A stretch of 64,000 nt of DNA from Anastrepha obliqua (taxonomy: Eukaryota > Arthropoda > Insecta > Diptera > Tephritidae), in NCBI RefSeq assembly GCF_027943255.1, contig NC_072897.1, positions 23,684,044 through 23,748,043 of the forward strand, written 5' to 3'. Position 1 is the stretch's first letter; each line of letters begins with the position of its first letter. Below the pieces are notes generated by a model. The model had not been told where the DNA came from. It saw only the letters and a program-made list of their open reading frames with translations, and made no database searches. This document shows positions 43,342-52,913 of this stretch, in pieces. The translations under genes and the position numbers were made by a program.

Positions 43342-44452
43342 TGAGGTGTGTTCAAAAAGTATCGCGAATTTTGTGTTTTGTCACAAATTATTTATTTATT
43401 CATTAATATCTATTTTGTCCCCTTCAAAGTAATCCCCATGAGATATTATGCACTTGTGCCACCGTTTTCTCCAATCTTCGAAGCACTTCAAACAATCATT
43501 TTTTTTTATCTTGTTCAGCTCCTCCTTCGATGCCGTCTTTATCTCGTCCATCGTAGCGGTTGTTTTACGCTAACTTGCAGGTAATATTCCTTATTGACCG
43601 TTTTATTCTGTGGCAAGAAGTCATGATGCACAACGCCCCTGCAATCGAAGAAAATGGAAAGTAACACTTTTACATTCGCACTTGGCGCGTTTTTTTCGAT
43701 CTTGGTTCGTACGGCAGCTTCCATTGAAATGATTGAGCTTTGGTTTCCACGTCATAACCATAAACCCACGATTCGTCACCAGTTAATTACCAATAACCCC
43801 TCTGGAGCAAATTTGGGTCGTCGCGGATAGAGTCCAACATCTCATTAGCAATGTTCATGCGATGCTGCTTTTGGTCGAAATTGAGCAGTTTTAGTACGAA
43901 TTTTGCGGCGACCCTTCTCATGCCCAAATCATTGAAAAAAAATCGAATGGCACTAGCCAATCGATATGTCTAGGTCCTCAGCAACTTCTCTAACGGTGAT
44001 TCGACGATTGGCCAACACCATTTCCTTCACTTCATCAATTTTTTCGCCTGTTGTTGAAGTGCTCCAGCGTTCGGCCCGCTTTTCGTCGTTCACATCTTCT
44101 CGGCCTTCTGAGAACATTTTGTACCACCGATAAACGTAGCTTTGGTCCAAACAAGCTTCTCCGTTTGACACAGTGAACATTCGGAATGCATCCACGCACT
44201 TAATTTCGTTTTTCACACAAAATTTGATACAGGTTAATTGATCCATCTTTTTGAATAGGTAAAAATCGAAGACGAGCCGAAACACGTGCAAGCAAAGCCA
44301 CTGTCAACAATTAACTGAACATTCAAAATGGCCGAACTTGTCGGCATGAGTGAGAGACATGAGTACCAACATATCGCTACAAAAAAATCGAAATTCAAAT
44401 ATACGTAACCTGCGAAAATTCAAAATTCGCGTTTCTTTTTTAACATACCTCG
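43342..44452 (-). mobile_element. mariner element with both terminal repeats
   Basis: Left end TGAGGTGTGTTCAAAAAGTA and right end, reverse-complemented, CGAGGTATGTTAAAAAAGAA, both leading into CGCGAATTTTG. A TA duplication lies at 43,340-43,341 and 44,453-44,454. The element is about 1,111 bp, somewhat shorter than the usual 1.3 kb. It carries one degenerate transposase on the minus strand. Confidence 0.85.
43400..44291 (-). pseudogene. mariner transposase, degenerate
   Basis: The N-terminal part (44,291-43,953) is open: CIKFCVKNEIKCVDAFRMFT, YVYRWYKMFSEGREDVNDEK and TGEKIDEVKEMVLANRRITV, the paired helix-turn-helix domain and linker. The catalytic half on 43,950-43,400 is in broken frames; a patch near 43,740-43,800 fits the Trp-rich DESWV region (WVYGYDVE type). 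The protein would bind the terminal repeats and cut at TA. Deletions and stops make this copy inactive. Confidence 0.7.
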
Positions 44453-44769
44453 TATGTATGTACCTACGTATAAGAGCGAATTTCGATATGAAAATAAATT
44501 CATTTTTTCGATTCTTTATTTATCTTAAACTTCTTTGTTGTACTGATTTACATTTATTCACAGCATTTAAAGTGTATTAATAAAAAAAAATTCAGATTCT
44601 TTGGAAAAAAAACAACTAAAGCAACAAAATAAAATAAAATACGATTTTGACACAGTCAATTAACTGTATTTACATTTTAGTTTTTCAATTTCTTTAGAAA
44701 GTGTTGGGCGATTAATTTCAATTTACCGTTATCTCTGCTTTATTTTATCATTCAGTGAAAAATATTCCT

Positions 44770-45385
44770 TTATTCGGAATTCAAACTTAAATACTGCATT
44801 ATATAATAATTACCACCTGGGTAAAAGTGTTCCGGAATTATCTGAAATGTTTTCGGCAAAACGTCAGACAATTTATGATGTTATAAACCGAGTTGAAAAA
44901 GAGATAGTAGATTATAGCAAAAGCATGCAGATGGGTCAAAACTCCAGAATTTCCTTGAGAATCTTTGCAAAGGAGTGTAAGAAGGAGTGTGGTATTGTTG
45001 TCTCTCACGAAGCAGTGCATCAAGCCATACTGCACCACGAATATTAATCGAGATCAGCACGTAAGCAACCATTGCTGTCTGCACAAAATGTAAAAAACCG
45101 CCTGTCATTTACTTTAAACCACGTTTTGGAACCAGAAGATTATTGGGACGACATTATATTTTGCGACCATAGTCAGTGACACCACTCCAGAGTCCCGACA
45201 TAAACGTGATTGAAAATTTGTGGGCCTTTTTGAAGGAAAGAGTAGCTAAAATACGTCCATAGAATGGAGGAGCATTAAAAACTGCAATAATGGAGGAATG
45301 GCAGAATATACCGAATGTATACGAAGAAAACAAATTGATCCACTCCATCAAAAGGCGTATGATTTATTTCTCTTTTGGGCAAACT
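44770..45385 (+). pseudogene. Tc1-like transposase remnant
   Basis: The plus frame opens with SVPELSEMFSAKRQTIYDVI (helix-turn-helix), then QNSRISLRIFAKECKKECGI and SHEAVHQAILHHEY, as in Tc1 DNA-binding domains. Further fragments are LEPEDYWDDIIFCDHSQ (catalytic Asp region) and, after a deletion, SPDINVIENLWAFLKERVAK, the third catalytic motif of Tc1 transposases (normally PPQSPDLNPIE). The middle catalytic Asp segment is deleted. No clear terminal repeats were found. Confidence 0.65.
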
Positions 45386-45795
45386 CCGCAGTTATGTCAG
45401 TTAGCCATTCCACTCCAAAAGAAAACAATCTCATCGCCAGCCGAAATCTGCACAATCATTTCACATGTATTTACACACTCGTCCAATCAGTCGCTGTTCG
45501 GATAGCAACGAAGTGACAATGTATTAATTTTTTTTATATATCACTAACACATTCTTAGTTTTTTCGTAAACAAACTGATTGATTACCCCGGCTATGTCCA
45601 AGGCGAATTGCGCACTGGAGGTAGCGTCTTCCCAAAACAATTACTTTATTTTTCGCGATTTTGACAAGTCTGACGTCAGGTCCCTTTCCAATACAAAACA
45701 AACGAACAAAACACACAAGGAGGAGAAATTAAATGTTTCTGAAAATTCAGTGAGTGCCTTGGCAATATTGTGATTTGTCAGACTTAAGCTAACCA
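45386..45795. other. Spacer without recognised gene
   Basis: About 410 bp. Two overlapping short frames (45,290-45,516) are continuations of the Tc1 region without family motifs. Nothing else was recognised. Confidence 0.35.
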
Positions 45796-45799
45796 ACAA

Positions 45800-46105
45800 C
45801 TCCGGCGGCCGCCGTAGCCGAATGAGTTAGTGCGTGACTACCATTCGGAATTCCCAGAGAGAACGTAGGTTCGAATCTCGGTGAAACACCAAAATTAAGA
45901 AAAACATTTTTCTAATAGCGGCCGCCCCTCGGCAGGCAATGGCAAACCTTCGAGTGTATTTCTTCCGTGAAAAAGCTCCTCATAAAAATATCTGCCGTTC
46001 GAAGTCGGCTTAAAACTGTAGGACCCTCCATTTGTGGAACAACATCATGATGCACACCACAAATAGGAGGAGGAGTTCGGCCAAATACCCAAAGAGGGTG
46101 TTCAT
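45800..46105 (+). repeat. tRNA-derived SINE copy 5, best preserved
   Basis: Plus strand. Head GGCGGCCGCCGTAGCCGAAT with box A TAGCCGAATGAGTT, box B GGTTCGAATCTC at 45,868-45,879, then a conserved body through TAGCGGCCGCCCCTCGGCAG, CTCCTCATAAAAATATCTGC and GGAGGAGGAGTTCGGCC, ending AAAGAGGGTGTTC. Box A and box B spacing of about 50 bp fits Pol III transcription. No target duplication was evident by eye. Confidence 0.9.
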
Positions 46106-46189
46106 TTAGAAGAAATATAATATACATGGCATTTAAAACGAGTGACTAACAACCAATGACAAATACGATTAGTTGACAATTAACTACAT

Positions 46190-47749
46190 AGATTTTGCAA
46201 GGCCTGACGGTGTTTGACGGTTAAACCGACGTTATGTAGATTTCTTTTGATTTGGGAGCCTTTTCAGTATCTTAGACTGGACTCATTGTAGTTTGCTTAG
46301 ATTACTTTTTGCAGCAGTGCCCCAAACCTCGATTATATATTTCTAGACCGGTGCAATGTAAGTTAACACCGGCTTCAAGCTCACTTTTCCATAATTCTAA
46401 AAAATAATAGAAACAGCACTTGCTTATGTGCTTCATCAACAGTAAAGCATTCACACAGAATAATTCCCGAGAATTAATAGAAACTGCACCTGCTTATGTG
46501 CTGCATCAGCAATAAAGGCAGATGATCAAACATTGCCATTGTTTTACTAAAAACGGTAACTTGTATAAGTACTTTATTTTGCAGTGATAATTTGAACTAA
46601 GGTCCAAAGAGCCAGTACAATTTCTTGAAACGATTTTTAACTTCATTACGTTTTTTCTTTATGGGCTTCTGCCCGTTTAATTTTGAGTCGATCGTAATGC
46701 CTAGATATTTTACTTTGGTGTCAATGTACACGTCGGAATTGTCAACCCTAATTGGTTCGGTGGTAGTTTTAACTGTGTTAACTTCGATGTTCCATTTTTT
46801 GAACCAGTTTAATGTCACATTCAACTCGTTTTGTAGACTTTGTTTAGCGAATTTTGTGTCTTTGTGAGATACCATTAGGACTATATCATCTGCAAATGCT
46901 GCAATCATGCTGCCTTTTGACTTCGGTACCGGTATATCAGCCGTATATAAGAGATACAACGTTGACCCTAAGACAATGCCTTGAGGAATGCCCGCGTCAT
47001 TGTATTTAACGTAGAATTTCCTGTCTTGGATGTAACTCTTAAGCAACAGGTAAAAGTCATAAGGTAGCCATGTTTTTAATTTATGAAGCAGCCCAGAGTG
47101 CCATACTTTGTCAAAAGCTTCAGCTACGTCGATAGGCACATTTTTTTTACTCGAATCATCATTAATTTTCGTCTAAATCCAAATTGGTGTTGGGGTATCA
47201 GCTTCATATTTGTTATAATTGGGTAGCTGATTGGTCGATATGATATGTAGCGTTTTTGTTTGGTTTTGGAATTGATATAATTTCAGCTGCTAGGTCCTAG
47301 GCAAATATTTAAGGTTTATAGCAACGTTAGTTTTTGCCTTGTCAGGCATTTGCTTCATAATTGCTTTGATCGCATCCAGGCGATTTATTGTTCTGTAGAG
47401 TTTTTATTATTTGTTTTATATCTGTCGGTATTATTGTTTTCAAATGTATCTTTAAAATGTTGAGCTAACACGGTCGACCCTTTTCCATTTGCTATTCTTA
47501 TTGGCGGTAAATGTAGTGTAGCTCCCACCATTTTCTTTGCCGCCTTCCAAAGTGTGTAATTTAAGGTTTTTGTTGCGTCAATATTTTTAAGGTAATTAAG
47601 GTAATTTTTTATCTTTCTCCTTTTGAAGTAACTCTCTTATCTCTTTTCCCAATTTGTTAAGCTTTTTTTTTCGTCTGGAAATCTTGTAGTCTGCCACTTT
47701 TTCTAAGCTTTCTTTTTTGGTTTAGTTTCTTTTTTATCTAGGTGTGGAC
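46190..47749 (-). mobile_element. Jockey-clade LINE ORF2 remnant, second copy
   Basis: Minus strand. The 5' side (about 47,750-47,450) reads KNIDATKTLNYTLWKAAKKM with VLAQHFKDTFE. RT (47,139-46,597, 180 codons open) has MPIDVAEAFDKVWHSGLLHK, GIPQGIVLGSTLYLLYTADI, AAFADDIVLMVSH with an intact FADD pair, and VKYLGITIDSKLNG. After an inserted stretch near 46,380-46,600, IEVWGTAAKSNLSKLQ appears near 46,290. It shares sequence at 47,600-47,720 with the Jockey copy at 1,415-1,540. Both ends are truncated. Confidence 0.75.
46380..46600. repeat. Two-copy direct repeat within the Jockey remnant
   Basis: Two related blocks, TAATAGAAACAGCACTTGCT (about 46,388) and TAATAGAAACTGCACCTGCT (about 46,470), are spaced by about 82 bp and separate two parts of the same LINE RT. 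They do not match LINE protein sequence and so are probably an insertion or local rearrangement. Confidence 0.5.
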
Positions 47750-48585
47750 TTAACTCTTGTGTTGCCATCCAAAAAATCTACATACTCTGCCACCCGTGCA
47801 CACGACGACAATTTTTTGGGTATAAGTCCTCTATATCCGGAAATATTTAGTTGTATACGAGTACATTCGATAATTATTTATTTATTTATGTTGTAAGAAC
47901 ATATTTCTAACTGAATACATCAATAATACGTGTGATGCACAGTCATTACTAAGATAGTTTGGATACTTTAGCGTACGTGAGCACGCGTGAGTTAATATTT
48001 TACGTGATTGTGTTACTTTATGTTGTGTGACGTATTTTCTGAAATTTGTGTATACTTTTTGAAGTGTTTTTATCTAAATCAACAAATTAAATTGCAATAA
48101 GTGCAAAATCATGGAGGTGTTATCGAGATTGGATTTTTTGAGCTAATGTAAGGAATATATGTAAATAGGATATCAAAAATATTTATAATACATTTATTTT
48201 TTATTTAGATTGAGTGAAGCTGAAAAAGATGCGTATTCGAAACAGCTACTAAGCGAGGACGGATCCTTCGGACAGTGAAGACGACGAGTGGCTTCTAAGC
48301 GGCAATAGAACGCACAATTCTCTTGATACTGAAGCGTCAGATAATGAAAAATTTGAAAATGAACAAAGTGCAAATGTCGACGATGAACAACAGCAAGAAT
48401 AAGAAGAAGAAGACGACGACGATGTCGCCGAAAGAGAAGGTGGCACTGAGAAGGGGATCGAAGATGAAGCAGCCGCACGCACAGGTAATTATTGTTTTCT
48501 ATTATTGTGTATACCGAAATAATCCTCACAGTACTATAAGGCTAGAGCAAAACGTGTATCTTCGTTTGCAGCAGGTAAAGACTCT

Positions 48586-48602
48586 CCCTCTCTCTCTCTC
48601 TC
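48586..48602. repeat. (TC)n microsatellite
   Basis: Short TCTCTCTCTCTCTCTC tract inside the apparent piggyBac intron. Confidence 0.8.
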
Positions 48603-48611
48603 GTCAGGTAG

Positions 48612-48728
48612 AATCGGTGTATGCACACTGGTGGGGCTCGTCTGTGCTTATGTTATAACACATTACAGGCAAATTTACCTATGATATCACAGCTACTATA
48701 CTGCACTGCAGCCAAACCCCGCCAGTGT
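48612..48728. repeat. Small inverted-repeat unit (possible MITE)
   Basis: ATGCACACTGGTGGGG at about 48,614 pairs with CCCCGCCAGTGTGCAT at about 48,712-48,727, giving 16-bp inverted ends around about 82 bp. It lies at the junction with the LOA-like LINE. A related GTGTGCATAC occurs on the far side of the LINE near 53,299, so part of the motif may be the LINE target duplication. Confidence 0.45.
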
Positions 48729-48913
48729 GCATTGAAATTGAAATTTGAAAAGGTCGAGCCAAGGAGCACCAGGAGATTTGGTGGCTCCTAAAACACTCAA
48801 GCTAAACAGCCCATTGTATTTAAAGCTCTGGAAAGGGGATAGATAGTCAAGGAGGAAAGAAGAAATGTATCAGAGATAGAGATAGGAAAGAATAGAGACA
48901 GAGATAGAGATAG

Positions 48914-49370
48914 TTAGTCCTGTGAGAATTTTTCATATTCTTTGACAAATCTGTAAATAACCTCCAGTTTTAGAGAACGAATGTTACTCATTCTCATGAC
49001 ATCGGAACCCAAAACTCGTAGCCGTGCTCTAGCAAAGGCAGGACACTCACAGGAAAAGTGCTCAGTGATATCCGCCTCCTCCAAGCATGACACGCACATT
49101 GGGTTCTCAATGATTCCAATAGTGGTCATATGCTGACCCCATGGGTTGTGTCCTGTAATAATACCAACCATTAACCGATCCGCTGATCTACGGTTGGCCA
49201 ATTCATCGGCAATTTGGTTTCCCGTGATGCATAAACATACACTTTTTTGTAGTCTGTATAGTTCCCGGATTGTGGACTTAACCATGCTTCGTCGCCACAG
49301 AAGCGTAAGTGATGATGACCACAGAAGCGTAAGTGGTGATTGGTCTGATAAGTGCTGTGTATATCCATAG
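48914..49370 (-). pseudogene. LOA-like LINE ORF2 C-terminal region, RNase H mostly deleted
   Basis: After RT the sequence goes from PITTYASVV through a tandem duplication (CACAGAAGCGTAAGTGRTGA twice, about 49,297-49,340) straight to CITGNQIADELANRRSADRL, the tail of an RNase H domain. ENPMCVSCLEEADITEHFSC follows, which is the zinc finger. The TDGS, E and D motifs of RNase H are absent. The deletion and duplication look like a local replication error. Confidence 0.7.
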
Positions 49371-51582
49371 GACCACAGCAGGTTTCAGACCCCAGGTTTT
49401 ACCAAAGGCTCTGCGGCATCGCTGAAAAATCCTTAATGCGCGATTCACCTTCAGTGAAACGTGTGTCTCCCAAGTCAGATGCTTATCCAAGATTACTCCT
49501 AGATATTTAACTTCATCGGAAAGACCAAGTGTCACACCTTTCAATGTTGGAAGACTGAGTCCATCCAATTTCCATTTTCTTGCAAACAAGATTATGGTTG
49601 CTTTGTTTGGATTAACGGAAAGACCTTGTCTCATGCACCAGTCATCGAATTTGTCAAGAATCCTCTGCACTGTCGTGGAAAGCCTCCTACAGGATTTATC
49701 CGATGTTAGAGCACAGACATCGTCCGCATATGATTGGACATGAAAACCGAGTTCCTGCATCTCCTCTACTAGAGAGTCTACGACCAAGCACCACAGCAGA
49801 GGAGAAAGAACACCCCCTTGGGAACATCCTTGGTTGGCCCCGACGGTGACTAGTTCGTCTACGCTCTCACCAGCGGTTAACAGCCTCTCAGAGAGCATGG
49901 AATATATCCATTTTACAATGTTTTGACTAACTCCGTGTCATTCGGCAGAAGAACATATCGAGCCGAAAGTGCCCTTATCAAAAGCCCAATCAATGTCCAC
50001 GAATACGCCCATTGTGTATTCATCAGCTTCCAGCCCGGCTTAACAAGATCGTGTAAGGCTGATTCACATGATTTTCCATTCTGGTAAGCGTTTTGATTTC
50101 TACTAAGTGGATATCTCGGCAATACCCCCACTCAAATATGTTTCTCCACCAGTCGTTCCAGACTTTTCAACACGAACGATGTCAAACTGATTGGTCTAAA
50201 ACTTTTTGCTAAGGAAAAGTCATCTTTTCCAGGTTTCGGAATAAATATTACTCTTACGCGTCGCCATTGGGATGGTTTATAACCAAATGCAAGACAGGCT
50301 GTGAAGATCCTTTTCAAGGCCTCAATCAGCCTGTCTCCTCCTTTTTTAAGCATTGCTGGATACATTCCGTCAGGTCCAGGTGACTTAAAGGAGGAAAAGG
50401 AAAACCTTATAGATTCTTTTGTCACTATTCGACTCGCAATATACCAGCTGTATCAAGAGGTTCTACCGTTACTACTGTTATTGTTAATGCCATTCTCTTC
50501 TTCAGAGAGAGTTCTACTGCCCGGAAAATGGGTTTCGAGTAGAGCATTAAACGTTTCCGATTTGGAAATGGTGTATGAACCATCAGATTTTCGAATGGAA
50601 TCCAGTCTTACCGAGCGGTCTATATGAAGGACCTTTCAAAGTCTCGCTGTTTCTCTCATTTCTTCGACGCTCTGCAGAAATTTCTATGGGATTCAAGTTT
50701 GGCTTTCCGTACTTTTTTCTTATATTCTCTCTGTGTAAGTCGATGATTAGCCCAGTCCTTTTCTGTTTGGGTCTTTAAGGCCTTATTAAGAAGTTTTCTG
50801 GATCGTACACGAAGCTTCGACAGTTCAGAGTTCCACCAAGGAACCGCTTTCCCCTGTCTACTTTCCCTGAGTGGGCACAGTTCCTCATGGAAAATTAATT
50901 AAAGAACCTTTTAATTTCTTAGTAGCATCTTCAATCATTTCTATTGATTTTAGTTTTTTCATGTTAGATAATCGCTCTGTTACAAGCTCACCATACCTGT
51001 CCCAGTCCACATTTCGAGGATTCCTACCGGAAGGTATTGATATTCTATCTATTCCCAGCCGGAATCCGATGGGCGATGATCAGAAAGAGAGTCCTCTCCC
51101 AAAACTCGCCATCGGTTGATTTGATTTCCAACTGACCTATTGGTAAGTGTTAAATCAATCACCTCTTGTCTCCTTCTGGTCACAAAAGTTGGTTTGTTAC
51201 CAGTGTTTTGGATGACCAAATCGGATGACAGGATAAAATCCAGTAACTTGAGACCTCTAGGGTTGCATTTGCTGCTTCCCCACACAATGTTCTGTGAATT
51301 TGCGTCACAGCCCACTATTAGCCCCAGATTATTGGATTCTGCGTACTTGACCACTTCTCTTAGCTCCCTCGAAGGAGGTGGCTGTAAAGAGTCGTAGGGT
51401 AGGTAGGCCGAAACTATGATAGCTTCGACACTGTTCCCACTTTTCAAGTACTTTATTTTTGCAGCAACGATATCTCCGGAGCATAGCTCTTTTAACATCG
51501 TGTGTTCGATCAATCTCGGCATGATAATACATGCTCGCGGTCTCACATTCCCTTCACAATGAAGTATTTGTCCCCACGACAT
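49278..51582 (-). pseudogene. LOA-like LINE ORF2: endonuclease and RT
   Basis: The endonuclease frame (51,582-51,049) has VEAIIVSAYLPYDSLQPPP, LIVGCDANSQNIVWGSSKC (GCDAN motif) and EDSLSDHRPSD. RT pieces are GPDGMYPAMLKKGGDRLIEA, SFRPISLTSFVLKSLERLVE (50,425-50,132) and QGGVLSPLLWCLVVDSLVEE, with VQSYADDVCALTSDK (intact YADD) in a 206-codon frame (49,898-49,278). Frame breaks near 50,420-51,050 and 49,900-50,130 disrupt it. The family nicks DNA and reverse-transcribes the LINE RNA at the nick. Confidence 0.8.
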
Positions 51583-51752
51583 AGCACTTAGACCACAGAC
51601 ACGCTTGTGACATACCTATGGTTCTTGTATAAGTATTATGTGTGGGTTTGTTTGCAGTTTTGCATGCCTACGGCACAAGAGAGCCGTAGACGCTTTGCTA
51701 TGCTGCAGATTTATCTGTGTAAATATTACTTCAGTCATGAGACTGAGTATAT

Positions 51753-52913
51753 TTACGCTTTGTCCTCCACCTTATCCTGGACACGGAACTGGATCCGCCC
51801 CAGATGTAGGTGAGGACGGCACCCGTAGTTCGACTTAAGCACCTTGAGGGACCCAAGATCGATACCCAGTACCAGGTGGGAACCCGCCTCCGAAGTGGTA
51901 GCGGATTTCTGCCTGGTGCACGAGTATACTCTCCAGAGAGTCGTGTCAAGATCCTTATTCTGAACACGGATGCGTTTGAGGAGTTCTGCTGAATTACAGA
52001 AAGGACCCGGAATCCAGACACTCGCTCGTACCAGCCTTTCTTTGCTACTCTCAACAAGAATGGACTTGCTGTTTTCGCAGGCTGGAATCTTTGCTATCGC
52101 TTTTTCTAGCCATTCTCGGGAAAAAGCATTGGAACAGTACACCTTTACGATGCCGTCCACCACGCTTTTCCCCTCGAACGTCGGCGCGTCTTTCGACTCA
52201 CCGATAGCTTTCCAAAGATAGCTGTCAAGATAGTCTTGTTGCCCTTTGGACAGTAGACCATCTTGTTTGTCGGTATGTATCTCCACCGTCATTGCCTTTG
52301 CTGCCATTCTCGCGAATGATTGGCCAGACGTTGACGGAAGAGTGTCATTCGACATTTGAGGTCCCTTAGCCTCTGCCTTGTCAGGCAAAGGTTTGTCTGC
52401 CTTGAATTGGGTCGAGGATGCAGGCATTTCCGAATTCCGTCTCTCGACTTTCCTCTTCTTTGCCTTTCTCCTCTTCCCGGTCGTTGGCACAGACCCCGTT
52501 TCGTTTCCGGAAGAGCGCAGCGCTACAGAGGAATCCTCTGTTCTGCCACGCTTTCCCGTTTCCGTTACAGGTGTCGAAGTTGACGGAGCTTGAGTCCTTG
52601 CCTTAGCTAGTGCTTCGGCTGGCCTCGCCTTCTGTCTTCTTCGTTTGATCTGCCTTGCGGTTAGACCAACACCTGCGTTTGACTCTCCAATAACTTCGGT
52701 CTTTTTACCGGTACCTACCTGATTCACACCAGGTTTAACCGTTGTCAAAGACTTACTCGGTACCAGAGATCCGTCTGAGTCTACTGAGAGATTGTCCGTC
52801 ATCTCCACATCCTCCACAACTTGTTCAGTTGCTTCAGATCGTTTCGACGGCGGTATATCGCTCACACTCACTCGGCTCTCCATTGGCATAGCCAATGTGC
52901 CATGTTTCACCAC
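51753..52913 (-). CDS. LOA-like LINE ORF1 protein (DUF4780-type), intact frame
   Basis: 386 codons without interruption. The N-terminal half is low-complexity and basic (TARQIKRRRQKARPAEALAK, GKRRKAKKRKVERRNS), with likely nuclear signals and nucleic-acid binding. The C-terminal half, about residues 210-370, has DYLDSYLWKAIGESKDAPTF, VYCSNAFSREWLEKAI and LVRASVWIPGPFCNSAELLK, as in DUF4780 domains attached to insect LINEs. ORF1 proteins coat LINE RNA. The last residues run into a reading frame rich in His/Gly/Arg that may not be original. The intact frame could still be made if transcribed. Confidence 0.75.
   Translation of the reverse strand: MVKHGTLAMPMESRVSVSDIPPSKRSEATEQVVEDVEMTDNLSVDSDGSLVPSKSLTTVKPGVNQVGTGKKTEVIGESNAGVGLTARQIKRRRQKARPAEALAKARTQAPSTSTPVTETGKRGRTEDSSVALRSSGNETGSVPTTGKRRKAKKRKVERRNSEMPASSTQFKADKPLPDKAEAKGPQMSNDTLPSTSGQSFARMAAKAMTVEIHTDKQDGLLSKGQQDYLDSYLWKAIGESKDAPTFEGKSVVDGIVKVYCSNAFSREWLEKAIAKIPACENSKSILVESSKERLVRASVWIPGPFCNSAELLKRIRVQNKDLDTTLWRVYSCTRQKSATTSEAGSHLVLGIDLGSLKVLKSNYGCRPHLHLGRIQFRVQDKVEDKA

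Noticed and set aside
48194..48529. Ser-rich minus-strand frames
   Set aside because: They are antisense to the acidic N-terminal exon of the piggyBac-like gene.
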